A program made the position numbers and the translations under genes. A DNA stretch of 5,565 nucleotides from Azovibrio restrictus DSM 23866 (GTDB taxonomy: Bacteria > Pseudomonadota > Gammaproteobacteria > Burkholderiales > Rhodocyclaceae): positions 1 to 5,565 of the forward strand of contig NZ_AUCH01000034.1 in assembly GCF_000429665.1 (NCBI RefSeq), in the 5' to 3' direction. Positions 1 to 4,935 of the stretch are shown here, piece by piece; the stretch's first letter is position 1, and every line of letters starts with the position of its first letter. The notes below the pieces were generated by a model, which was not told where the DNA came from, did no database searches, and worked only from the letters and a program-made list of their open reading frames with translations.

Positions 1-527
1 ATGAGGAAACGGGGCTGTATTACAACCGGCATCGGTATTACGATCCGGACACGGCCCGATATCTCACCCAGGACCCGATTGGATTGTTGGGGGGGAATAA
101 CCTCTATGCCTACACTCCGAATTCGACGGGGTGGGTGGATTCTCTTGGGTTGAATAAGCGTTTATTCCGAGCAATGAAAAGCGACCAACAAGGTGGTCCG
201 ACAATTGAAGCGACAGCGAGGGGGCTCGGAGCACGTCCAACTGTTGATATACCAATAGATCAGAACGGGATGGTCCATCCTCATTCTTGAGGTGTATCTG
301 TTTCCCCGGATACACCAAATAATCTTCCTGCCTTTAGAAAGCCATCCTCGTTAGGTGGAACAGGAAAAGACAGCGTGTTTTTAATTGATGAGGATGAGTT
401 GGGTCCAGATCTAGTTTATGTTCAGGATTGCCCCGTTCACGGCACTTTGCAACCAAGTAGAAGCATGCCTTTTAGTGACTACCAGAGGGGTACTTGGTGC
501 AACAAAAAACAAAAGGAAAAAATATAA
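1..527 (+). pseudogene. 3' end of an Rhs protein with a Tse2-like ADP-ribosyltransferase toxin tip, interrupted by an in-frame TGA
   Basis: The open frame begins at base 3 and enters from the left edge. It reads EETGLYYNRHRYYDPDTARY, then DPIGL (72-86) and, 17 residues later, DSLGL (138-152). This is the hallmark end of the Rhs core, where the paired aspartates belong to the known self-cleavage site that frees the C-terminal toxin. The variable tip starts near base 153 with LFRAM and contains PTVDIPID, SVSPDTPNNLP, GGTGKDSVF, GPDLVYVQD and HGTLQPSRSMPFSDY. This order resembles Tse2-family ADP-ribosyltransferase toxins (L-Y/F-RA, TGGxSV, PDL-V, TH-x-I-x-P). A TGA at 288-290 splits the domain exactly where the family has the first Gly of the G-G-x-S-V segment, so GGA to TGA is the likely change. 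The frame then stays open to TAA at 525-527. The expressed protein would lack most of the toxin and should be inactive. The Tse2 assignment is from memory of the family and has moderate confidence; the Rhs core end is clear. Confidence 0.85.
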
Positions 528-766
528 TGGAAATTATTTGCTCTGTTGATTGTGAATTGCGGGCTGCGATATATAAAAAAGCAGATTTGCTGGCTATTCG
601 TGATATATTGGAAAGTTATAAAAGGCATGGAGTTAAATCGTCAGAGGTGATTTCGCTTTTGGGGGAATTTAGACTTGATTTGGTGGGTGAAGCGTTAGAA
701 GATAAGATTTTGGAGGTAATGGATATTGTTTCCGGGTTTTGTTCCCCGCACATGAAAGTCTGGTGA
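527..766 (+). CDS. probable immunity protein for the adjacent Rhs toxin tip
   Basis: This is a 79-residue protein without signal peptide or membrane segment, predicted mostly helical and therefore cytosolic. The ATG at 527 overlaps the toxin stop by one base (TAATG), the usual tight coupling of a toxin and its immunity gene. An AGGA at 514-517 lies about ten bases upstream as ribosome binding site. A TTG 33 bases further up (494) would also be in frame, but it lies inside the toxin end and adds a lysine-rich leader of little likelihood. The C-terminus (EVMDIVSGFCSPHMKVW) is of a type I associate with small proteins found behind Rhs genes. It has no evident similarity to Tsi2, though size and helical character are comparable. 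The reading frame is intact while the toxin frame is broken, which fits selection for protection. Its role as an immunity protein is inferred from position. Confidence 0.75.
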   Translation: MEIICSVDCELRAAIYKKADLLAIRDILESYKRHGVKSSEVISLLGEFRLDLVGEALEDKILEVMDIVSGFCSPHMKVW

Positions 767-873
767 TGTGGTAACTCATCATAATTTATAAAGTCAGCCA
801 TAAGGCGCCATGAAGTCAGTGTATTTATTAAGGAGCCCACCAAAATGCGGTCCGAGTTCCATCCATACAATTG

Positions 874-1030
874 AGGGTAACCCAGGTGATGGCTGAGCTC
901 GGCGCCCAGAATGCGTTCGATCAGTGCCTTCTTGAACGCCATCGAGGCGGATCGGGTCTCTGACCATCTGATCAATGAGTTCTTTCGGAATGCTAGGCAG
1001 CGCCTGCACCTGTTTCTTCTTGCTTGGCAT
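874..1030 (-). pseudogene. IS256-family transposase, N-terminal remnant with internal deletion and frameshift
   Basis: Read on the minus strand from ATG at 1030, the sequence gives MPSKKKQ...IPKELIDQMV. A change of frame near 950-965 is followed by SMAFKKALIERILGAELSHH and LGYP (ending near 874). In intact IS256-type transposases these two blocks are joined by about ten residues; here the linker is shortened and out of frame. The DDE catalytic region that should follow is absent: behind LGYP the sequence continues into unrelated DNA (767-873) in which I recognise nothing. The remnant cannot be functional. It lies between the first immunity gene and a toxin stub and probably marks the insertion that removed the front of that toxin. 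Confidence 0.75.
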
Positions 1031-1072
1031 ACATGCTCCTTGGCGACATGTTATGCCTCTCACACAAAATTT
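1028..1072 (-). mobile_element. probable outer end of the IS256-type element
   Basis: About 40 bases lie between the transposase start (1030) and the first codons that look like toxin (about 1073). Read on the minus strand they are AT-rich near the boundary, as expected of an IS end, but I could not match a terminal inverted repeat because the other end is gone. The exact junction and any target duplication cannot be fixed from this window. Confidence 0.35.
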
Positions 1073-1200
1073 CGGGCAGGCTCGACGCAGGCAGAGTTCA
1101 ATGAACATATGAACAACCCTGACTTCTACCAAATTGAAGCCCCCAAGACAAACTGTCTCACGAATTTGAAGATCACTCCCCTTTTGTTTCGGGAAAATAG
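1073..1200 (+). pseudogene. C-terminal stub of a GH-E-type (HNH/Endo VII) nuclease toxin, frameshifted
   Basis: From about 1073 the frame reads RAGSTQAEFNEHM, NNPDFYQIEAPKTN. After an apparent one-base loss near 1155 it continues as SHEFEDHSPFVSGK, ending at TAG 1198-1200. The order 'F-x-x-hM-N-x-P-x-x-Y-Q-I-E-x-P-x-x-N-R-S-H-x-F-E' is the characteristic end of GH-E nuclease toxin domains, which are common tips of Rhs and other polymorphic toxins. The arginine of N-R-S-H is lost at the frameshift. The catalytic G-H...E part and everything before it is missing, apparently removed at the IS256 boundary. The stub ends three bases before the ankyrin gene, the arrangement of a toxin and its immunity gene. 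It is non-functional; the family call rests on a short motif. Confidence 0.6.
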
Positions 1201-1203
1201 ACT

Positions 1204-1680
1204 ATGGATAACCAACTAGACACTCAACTGCGTCATTCCATCGAAATCGATGACTTCGATAGCGGACTGGCTGCTATCGAAGGCGGCTGCAATCCAAACA
1301 TCGCCGACAGATCCGGCAATACGTTAATGGCGCGTGCGGCATTTTGTGGAAACGTTGAAGTGGCCAGAAAGCTGAGATCAATAGGAGCGGACTTAAATAG
1401 CACTGACCGCCTGGGGCTGTCGCCACTTCACCTTGCAGTGCAAGAGCGGCGCATTGAGGTGATTCGAATTCTTCTCGATAGCGGGGCACTAGTGGACCCA
1501 CAGGACAGGCATGGTAACACTCCCCTGTCCAGGGCGGTCTTCCAGTTTAAGAACGATGACACTAGCAAAGCCATTATTGATTTGTTGATCAAATCGGGCG
1601 CTGATCTCGACAAGAGCAACAAACATGGGAGCACCCCGAGGAAGCTGGCGGAGATCATGGAAAATGGACCACTCCTTTGA
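1204..1680 (+). CDS. ankyrin-repeat protein, probable orphan immunity protein
   Basis: This is a 158-residue cytosolic protein of ankyrin repeats. Repeats are at residues 36-68 (RSGNTLMARAAFCGNVEVAR...GADLN), 69-101 (RLGLSPLHLAVQERRIEVIR...GALVD) and 102-139 (RHGNTPLSRAV...GADLD, with a five-residue insertion). A partial repeat follows from 140 (KHGSTPRKLAEIM). A weak, degenerate repeat may lie before residue 36 (GLAAIEGGCNPNIAD). The ATG follows the TAG of the truncated nuclease toxin by three bases. There is no strong Shine-Dalgarno (GGGAAAA only), which suggests translation was originally coupled to the toxin. Ankyrin-repeat proteins are established as immunity proteins in polymorphic toxin systems, where they bind the toxin. 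Here the cognate toxin is reduced to its last ~40 codons, so the gene would be an orphan. The fold is clear; the immunity role is inferred. Confidence 0.85.
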   Translation: MDNQLDTQLRHSIEIDDFDSGLAAIEGGCNPNIADRSGNTLMARAAFCGNVEVARKLRSIGADLNSTDRLGLSPLHLAVQERRIEVIRILLDSGALVDPQDRHGNTPLSRAVFQFKNDDTSKAIIDLLIKSGADLDKSNKHGSTPRKLAEIMENGPLL

Positions 1681-1685
1681 GTGAT

Positions 1686-1974
1686 CGCCAGTACCGATGC
1701 CGCCGACCGGCTCACCCGGCTCACCCGGCTCACCCGGCTCACCCGGCTCACCCGGCTCACCCGGCTCACCCGGCGCACCCGGCGCACCGACCCCTGGGCC
1801 ATGTCAGCCGCTATGCCTACAACGGCGAAGGCCAGCTGATCCGGCAGATCGATCCCCCGGGGCACAGCCTGGGTTACCGCTACGACGCGGCGATGCGCCT
1901 GATCGCCCTGGGGAACCAGAACGGCGAACAAAGCGACTTTGTATACGACGCCCAGGACAACCTGGTGCGGGATG
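1686..1974 (+). pseudogene. displaced Rhs core fragment
   Basis: Starting six bases after the ankyrin stop, the sequence encodes RQY, then in a shifted frame DAADRLTR...RTDP, then back in the first frame LGHVSRYAYNGEGQL, SLGYRYDAAMRLIAL and QSDFVYDAQDNLVRDG. These are typical YD-type Rhs repeats from the middle of the core, not from its end. Two shifts are visible. At 1695-1698, RQYRYDAADR was probably reduced to RQYR-ATG.. by loss of five bases between two CGAT copies. At about 1794, one C is missing from a ccc-ctg-ggc (P-L-G) run. The shifts cancel, so an open frame of 157 codons runs through, but its PAH-repeat translation is an artefact. The fragment is cut off near 1974 by transposase sequence. 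It has no start, no core end and no toxin tip, and is not functional. Confidence 0.75.
1711..1788 (+). repeat. 9-bp tandem repeat (ctcacccgg) inside the Rhs fragment
   Basis: Seven perfect copies of ctcacccgg occupy 1711-1773. One variant copy (cgcacccgg, 1774-1782) and a final partial copy (cgcacc, 1783-1788) follow. In the ancestral Rhs frame each unit reads Leu-Thr-Arg, and the ordinary Rhs sequence at this place is D-R-L-T-R-R-T-D-P, with a single unit. The array is therefore an expansion by slippage of a codon triplet set. Because the unit is nine bases, changes in copy number never alter the frame. Confidence 0.95.
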
Positions 1975-2129
1975 GAGACGACGCTCGAGCGCTATGTAAA
2001 AACCTACAACCAGCAGATTCCGCAGCGCGCACTCGAGCATCGTTCTCCCGTCATGCGCTGAAGGAATGGCAGAACAAAAAACCTGAATTGTTCAAAAAAC
2101 GTGTTTATAACCAGGCGGGACTGAACAGG
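1975..2129 (+). pseudogene. C-terminal remnant of an IS481/IS3-type transposase, frameshifted
   Basis: Directly joined to the Rhs fragment, the frame from 1972 reads TTLERYVKTYNQQIPQRALE and HRSPVM. At 2055 one G is missing and the sequence continues one frame over as ALKEWQNKKPELFKKRVYNQ, AGLNR. This is the usual end of the integrase-core (DDE) transposases of the IS481 type: E-R-Y...Y-N-x-x-x-P-Q-x-A-L...P...A-L-K-x-W-x-x-x-x-P-x-L-F. The catalytic part is missing upstream and the protein end runs on into the next gene without its own stop. The family could also be called IS3; the transposase nature is fairly certain. Confidence 0.7.
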
Positions 2130-2136
2130 TATGCCC

Positions 2137-2511
2137 ATGATTGTATTTAATTTTGGCCCGCTGAGCAAAAACGAGCTGGCCCTTTCTTTTGATAACGAAG
2201 GAGCATTTTATCTAATTCAGAGTTTATCTGGCCTTGGTGGCAAAAGGGATGAGGAAACCATGGCCTGCCTACACCTTGATAAACAAGAAAAGTGGGCTGG
2301 CTTCTTCACGGTTTATATAAGCGATTTTGACACTGTTAACATTGATGGCCATCACTTGAAAATTGGACTAGATGAGGGCTCGTTGGAGTATCTTGTGTTT
2401 AAGCTGGAGAAATTTTTGTCTGATGGTGACTTCTCACCCTCAGAATTCATTGCTCTTTCCCGACCTGGGCGCAAATATGATATTCAGGTGTACTTGAGAA
2501 GAATTGCTTAG
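2137..2511 (+). CDS. hypothetical protein, candidate orphan immunity protein
   Basis: This is a 124-residue protein of mixed alpha/beta character, with no signal peptide or membrane segment. It begins MIVFNFGPLSKNELALSFDN and contains VYISDFDTVNIDGHHLKIGL and a helical KLEKFLSDGDF stretch. An in-frame ATG exists at 2131, but the only Shine-Dalgarno-like AGG (2127-2129) is correctly spaced for the ATG at 2137. The gene starts within a few bases of the transposase remnant, so the original upstream partner has been replaced and the true N-terminus or ribosome site may have been altered. I do not recognise the family. Size, base composition and position in a series of small genes behind an Rhs gene suggest an immunity protein, without direct evidence. 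Confidence 0.65.
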   Translation: MIVFNFGPLSKNELALSFDNEGAFYLIQSLSGLGGKRDEETMACLHLDKQEKWAGFFTVYISDFDTVNIDGHHLKIGLDEGSLEYLVFKLEKFLSDGDFSPSEFIALSRPGRKYDIQVYLRRIA

Positions 2512-2536
2512 AAAAGTGTGGCGGCTATTTTAGGGG

Positions 2537-2552
2537 CCATTGCTTGCAATGG
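2537..2552. repeat. short perfect inverted repeat between two small genes
   Basis: CCATTGC-TT-GCAATGG is a 7-bp perfect dyad 26 bases behind the preceding stop. No T-run follows, so it is not a standard terminator. It could be an RNA hairpin or an operator, or chance. Confidence 0.35.
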
Positions 2553-2595
2553 TGCGATAATTCCGGTATTGTCGATTAATTGAAATTATAAGTAC

Positions 2596-3003
2596 ATGAG
2601 GAATAGAAAAAAAATACGGCTTCAGAAGTTGCTCAGAACAAATCGAGAAAATCGGTTTGAAGAAATGTGGAATGCTTCTGGTGGTGATTATTCAAGAGTT
2701 CGAGAAATTGCTGAGTTTATTCTTGGCTATGGCGCGCAACATAAGACGCTTTTGCCATTGCCAAGTGCAGAGTTGGTGGACTTGATTAAGTCGCTTAGTA
2801 AAGAGTTTTATTTGGGAGTGGAGAGCCAACGCCTTGGTTATGGGAAGAGTTTTCTAGAAAAATATTTGGTTTGCCGCGGGCACGATTTGGTATCGTTTTA
2901 TGACTGGTGTAAAGAGAGTGGGATCAAGTCGGATGGGGAATTTTTGGGTATATTGTTAGACGTATTTGGCGTGCTGAAAGATCGGCACTGTATTACTAAA
3001 TAA
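2596..3003 (+). CDS. hypothetical protein, candidate orphan immunity protein
   Basis: This is a 135-residue, mostly helical, soluble protein. The N-terminus is strongly basic (MRNRKKIRLQKLLRTNRENR). Acidic and amphipathic helices follow (REIAEFILGYGAQHKTLLPL, ELVDLIKSLSKEFYLGVESQ), and the C-terminus reads EFLGILLDVFGVLKDRHCIT. The ATG at 2596 lacks a good Shine-Dalgarno; the 84 bases before it show no clear promoter. The stop at 3001-3003 directly precedes the toxin stub that belongs to the next gene. I do not recognise the family. It could be an immunity protein whose toxin has been fully deleted, or an unrelated cargo gene. Confidence 0.65.
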   Translation: MRNRKKIRLQKLLRTNRENRFEEMWNASGGDYSRVREIAEFILGYGAQHKTLLPLPSAELVDLIKSLSKEFYLGVESQRLGYGKSFLEKYLVCRGHDLVSFYDWCKESGIKSDGEFLGILLDVFGVLKDRHCITK

Positions 3004-3010
3004 GTTTAGG

Positions 3011-3130
3011 CCTAAGCTGGCAAAATTAGGGGCGCGCAAACCAAATGGTCTCCGTGATTTCCGGGGCGATTCAGTTCTGGGAAGTGAGGGTGAGTTCAAT
3101 CAAGCCATGAATGGAATGCCAAAGCTGTGA
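3011..3130 (+). pseudogene. headless toxin C-terminus preceding the next small gene
   Basis: From about 3011 one frame reads KLAKLGARKPNGLRDFRGDS and then VLGSEGEFNQAMNGMPKL, ending at TGA 3128-3130. There is no start codon and the frame is closed at 2975, so this is not a gene of its own. Composition and layout (K-P-N-G-L-R-D-F-R-G-D-S, short polar end, stop just before a small gene) are those of the end of a polymorphic toxin tip. The junction with foreign sequence lies between the preceding gene's stop (3003) and about 3020. I do not recognise the toxin family. Confidence 0.5.
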
Positions 3131-3138
3131 GAGTAAAA

Positions 3139-3561
3139 ATGGAAAATCAATTTGATTTCTTCGCTCCGATGCGTCCCAGAATTCTTGATAAATCGATTTC
3201 GGAAGATATAGACAAAGCGCTTTGTCAGCTGAAATGGAATTCGGTTGGTACTAGAATAGACTGGAGTGCTCAGTCTCGTCATAGGTTCATAAAATTTGGG
3301 TCGGGAGTGGAGCTTGGCGAACTGAGGGAACCTGAGCTTTCTGAATTTAATGTTTTTAGAAGTGAAGATATTGTCGTGATATTTTCTGCTGATGAAAGCG
3401 CCTTTTTGATAAAAAAAGAAGCGCTTTTAAAAAACTGGGAATTGTTGGATTTCTTTGTTGCAACGAGATTTTTCTTGATTCCATATCAAGATGTTGTTGA
3501 TATGAAAATTTGTAATTTTATCGAATGTGATCCAATTAACTTCATGGCTGGCCACATTTAG
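3139..3561 (+). CDS. hypothetical protein, probable immunity partner of the upstream toxin stub
   Basis: This 140-residue soluble protein starts MENQFDFFAPMRPRILDKSI and contains KFGSGVELGELREPEL, a hydrophobic strand DIVVIFSADESAFLIKKEAL and an aromatic-rich end (DFFVATRFFLIPYQDVVDMK). The ATG at 3139 has a GAGAG ribosome site (3129-3133) five bases upstream. A GTG at 3127 overlaps the toxin stop as GTGA and is an alternative start with four more residues. Either way the gene sits immediately behind the stop of a toxin C-terminus, the layout of a toxin/immunity pair. The family is not recognised. A short inverted repeat (CACATT 3553-3558 / AATGTG 3567-3572) spans its stop codon. Confidence 0.7.
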   Translation: MENQFDFFAPMRPRILDKSISEDIDKALCQLKWNSVGTRIDWSAQSRHRFIKFGSGVELGELREPELSEFNVFRSEDIVVIFSADESAFLIKKEALLKNWELLDFFVATRFFLIPYQDVVDMKICNFIECDPINFMAGHI

Positions 3562-3695
3562 TGCCGAATGTGTGGGCTTCATGATTAGGAAGGAAGTCAG
3601 GTTGAAATAGAATGCGAAAGTTTTATGGGCTAAATGACGAATTCAATCCGTTTTGATGGATTTTTTGCGCTTTTTTATGCTACGGGTGATTGCAC

Positions 3696-4238
3696 ATGAG
3701 CTACTCAATTCAAGATGTTATGGCCATGGTCGATGATCCCATGCAACGGACTTGGATAGATCCTTCATCTGTTACCGGGTTTGATGTAGCTGCAGTTTTT
3801 AGAATAAATGAAGAAAGGTACTTCACGTCGGACGGTTGCGCTGATGAAGAAAGTGAAACCGAAGATGAAATAATTCAGGATTATCTGATGAACTGCATTC
3901 TGTCGTTGGAGCAATCCGGAAATCCAGTAAATGCAGTCACAATTTTGAACGCGGCGATATTTCTGATCGAAAAGCTTGGTTGTCGACAGGTCGCACATAT
4001 ATGGCCATTTGTGAGGAAATACTTTGATGCACAGACCTTCTCCTTAGCCTACAGCAAAATTAGAAATATTTATGAAGGCTCCGATTCGGACTTTGTTCGC
4101 TTACTGTTGGCAGATTTCACGCTGGATTTATTTCCCAGCGATGATCCACAGCAATTCTGTATGGATGTTGAAAAACAAGAGTTCCTTTTGAAGCTACAGA
4201 AATTCAGAAAATTAATTCTATTGAGTCGAGTGACATAG
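3696..4238 (+). CDS. hypothetical acidic helical protein, candidate orphan immunity protein
   Basis: This 180-residue cytosolic protein is acidic, with a run at about residues 48-62 (DGCADEESETEDEIIQDY). Several amphipathic helices follow (LSLEQSGNPVNAVTILNAAI, FSLAYSKIRNIYEGSDSDFV, VEKQEFLLKLQKFRKLILLS), so an all-alpha fold is likely. The ATG at 3696 has GGGTG (3684-3688) seven bases upstream; a TTG at 3690 is possible but less likely. The ATG overlaps the TGA of a 21-codon reading frame (3634-3699) as ATGA, which may be another degraded partner end. I do not recognise the family. It is the largest gene of the series. The immunity role is inferred only from context. Confidence 0.7.
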   Translation: MSYSIQDVMAMVDDPMQRTWIDPSSVTGFDVAAVFRINEERYFTSDGCADEESETEDEIIQDYLMNCILSLEQSGNPVNAVTILNAAIFLIEKLGCRQVAHIWPFVRKYFDAQTFSLAYSKIRNIYEGSDSDFVRLLLADFTLDLFPSDDPQQFCMDVEKQEFLLKLQKFRKLILLSRVT

Positions 4239-4243
4239 CTTCG

Positions 4244-4259
4244 CGCATGTTGCGTTTTT
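4244..4259 (+). terminator. possible weak rho-independent terminator
   Basis: Six bases after the stop of the preceding gene, CGCA-TGT-TGCG forms a 4-bp GC-rich stem, extendable by a G-T pair, followed by TTTTT. The position is right but the stem is short. Confidence 0.35.
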
Positions 4260-4403
4260 AGCATAGCTAATGGCATGCGTGCACTGAATGTGCAAAATTT
4301 ATTTATGATTTGTGGCTATCGCTTTCCAAGGTGACGGATGCCCAAGATCCGTTTATAAAAATTCAGTGCATCCTCGTAATTAACGATTTTCTCGAGAGGT
4401 ACT

Positions 4404-4673
4404 ATGAAGGACGTCTGGGTCTTCAATGGGGTAGGAGGGAAGTTTCCTTCTGCGATATTCGACGAGCAAGCCGACGCAGAGAAATGGATAAAGAAAAATT
4501 CTTTGACTGGAGTTTTAACTAGATACCCTGTTGGCGTGTCAGTCTATGATTGGGCAATAGAAAATAACCATTTTTTTGTAGGACATGCAGGGCAAAAGTC
4601 ATCTGATTTCATACAAAAATTTTCTTCAGCGGCCCAGGAGCACATCCACTTCGAGAATGGTAGCTCTGATTAG
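4404..4673 (+). CDS. DUF7710-type small protein
   Basis: This is an 89-residue protein matching a pattern I know from many proteobacterial small proteins now grouped as DUF7710. It opens with V-W-V-F-N-G-x-G (residues 4-11), then F-P-S-A-x-F, AEKWIKKNSLTGVLTRYPVG, SVYDWAIENNHF and near the end KFSSAAQEHIHFENG. The start is clear: GAGAGG at 4394-4399 lies four to five bases before the ATG. The function of the family is not known to me. Its recurrence as a single-domain protein beside Rhs and other toxin genes and its place here, last in a series of candidate immunity genes, suggest an immunity role. The protein has full family length and appears intact. The family assignment is fairly sure; the function is inference. 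Confidence 0.8.
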   Translation: MKDVWVFNGVGGKFPSAIFDEQADAEKWIKKNSLTGVLTRYPVGVSVYDWAIENNHFFVGHAGQKSSDFIQKFSSAAQEHIHFENGSSD

Positions 4674-4935
4674 AATAGAGAGAATGAATAGTCTGGGGTT
4701 TCAAAAATACTCCGGCTGGAGAACGAAGTCTTGACTGAATGCTGCTGAGAACTTCATGAATTAAAAATGGCTTTTAAGGCGGGACTCCGACCGGTTGTAT
4801 AGTTTTGCGCGTCTTCCGTCTAAATAATGCCTGCGTACCCCAGTTTGATATTTTGAGCCTCAAAATGCACTTTTCGGAAAGTCGCACACGTAGCCATGCG
4901 GGAGGAGCAAATGAAAATGGCTTCTCCCCGATATG
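4674..4935. other. gap between convergent gene groups
   Basis: These 262 bases separate the plus-strand series from the minus-strand group. Apart from the palindrome at 4850-4866 and a Shine-Dalgarno-like GGAGGAG at 4901-4907 before a 26-codon frame, I see no gene, RNA or standard terminator. A short CTCC-GGCT-GGAG hairpin near 4711-4722 has no T-run. Confidence 0.5.
4850..4866. repeat. perfect interrupted palindrome ATTTTGAG-C-CTCAAAAT
   Basis: An 8-bp perfect dyad with a single central base lies in the gap between the convergent gene groups. The near-absent loop and lack of a T-run make it a poor terminator; as DNA it has the form of a binding site for a dimeric protein, and as RNA a 6-bp stem with a 5-base loop. 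Its role is unknown. Confidence 0.45.

Noticed and set aside
288..290. TGA read as selenocysteine or programmed readthrough in the Rhs toxin
   Set aside because: No hairpin resembling a bacterial SECIS is evident directly behind it, and the family has Gly at this place; a nonsense mutation is simpler.
616..1132. Two long minus-strand frames as intact genes
   Set aside because: Only short parts match IS256 transposase; the rest is antisense to the immunity gene or unrelated sequence.
911..1219. Plus-strand frame of 102 codons as a gene
   Set aside because: Its first half is antisense to the transposase remnant; only the end from about 1073 is meaningful, as a toxin stub that then leaves this frame.
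1711..1788. Tandem repeat as CRISPR or iteron array
   Set aside because: Units are 9 bp with no spacers and derive from Rhs coding sequence; no cas or replication genes are nearby.
1428..1931. Minus-strand frame with RVS repeats, and minus-strand frames over the ankyrin gene
   Set aside because: These are shadows of the Rhs fragment, tandem repeat and ankyrin gene on the plus strand, without recognisable motifs or ribosome sites.
1677..2150. 157-codon open frame with PAH repeats taken as a real proline/histidine-rich protein
   Set aside because: It is a chimera of shifted Rhs repeat, Rhs core and transposase end; the PAH translation is out of the ancestral Leu-Thr-Arg frame.
2512..2583. Frame continuing behind the 2137 gene's stop (KSVAAILGAIACNGAIIPVL...) as an extension or small membrane peptide
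   Set aside because: Only 23 codons without a start or ribosome site; it could be chance and shows no motif.
3645..3666. AATCC...GGATT followed by TTTT as a terminator
   Set aside because: The stem is only 5 AT-rich base pairs with an 8-base loop and lies within a possible coupled frame; too weak to call.
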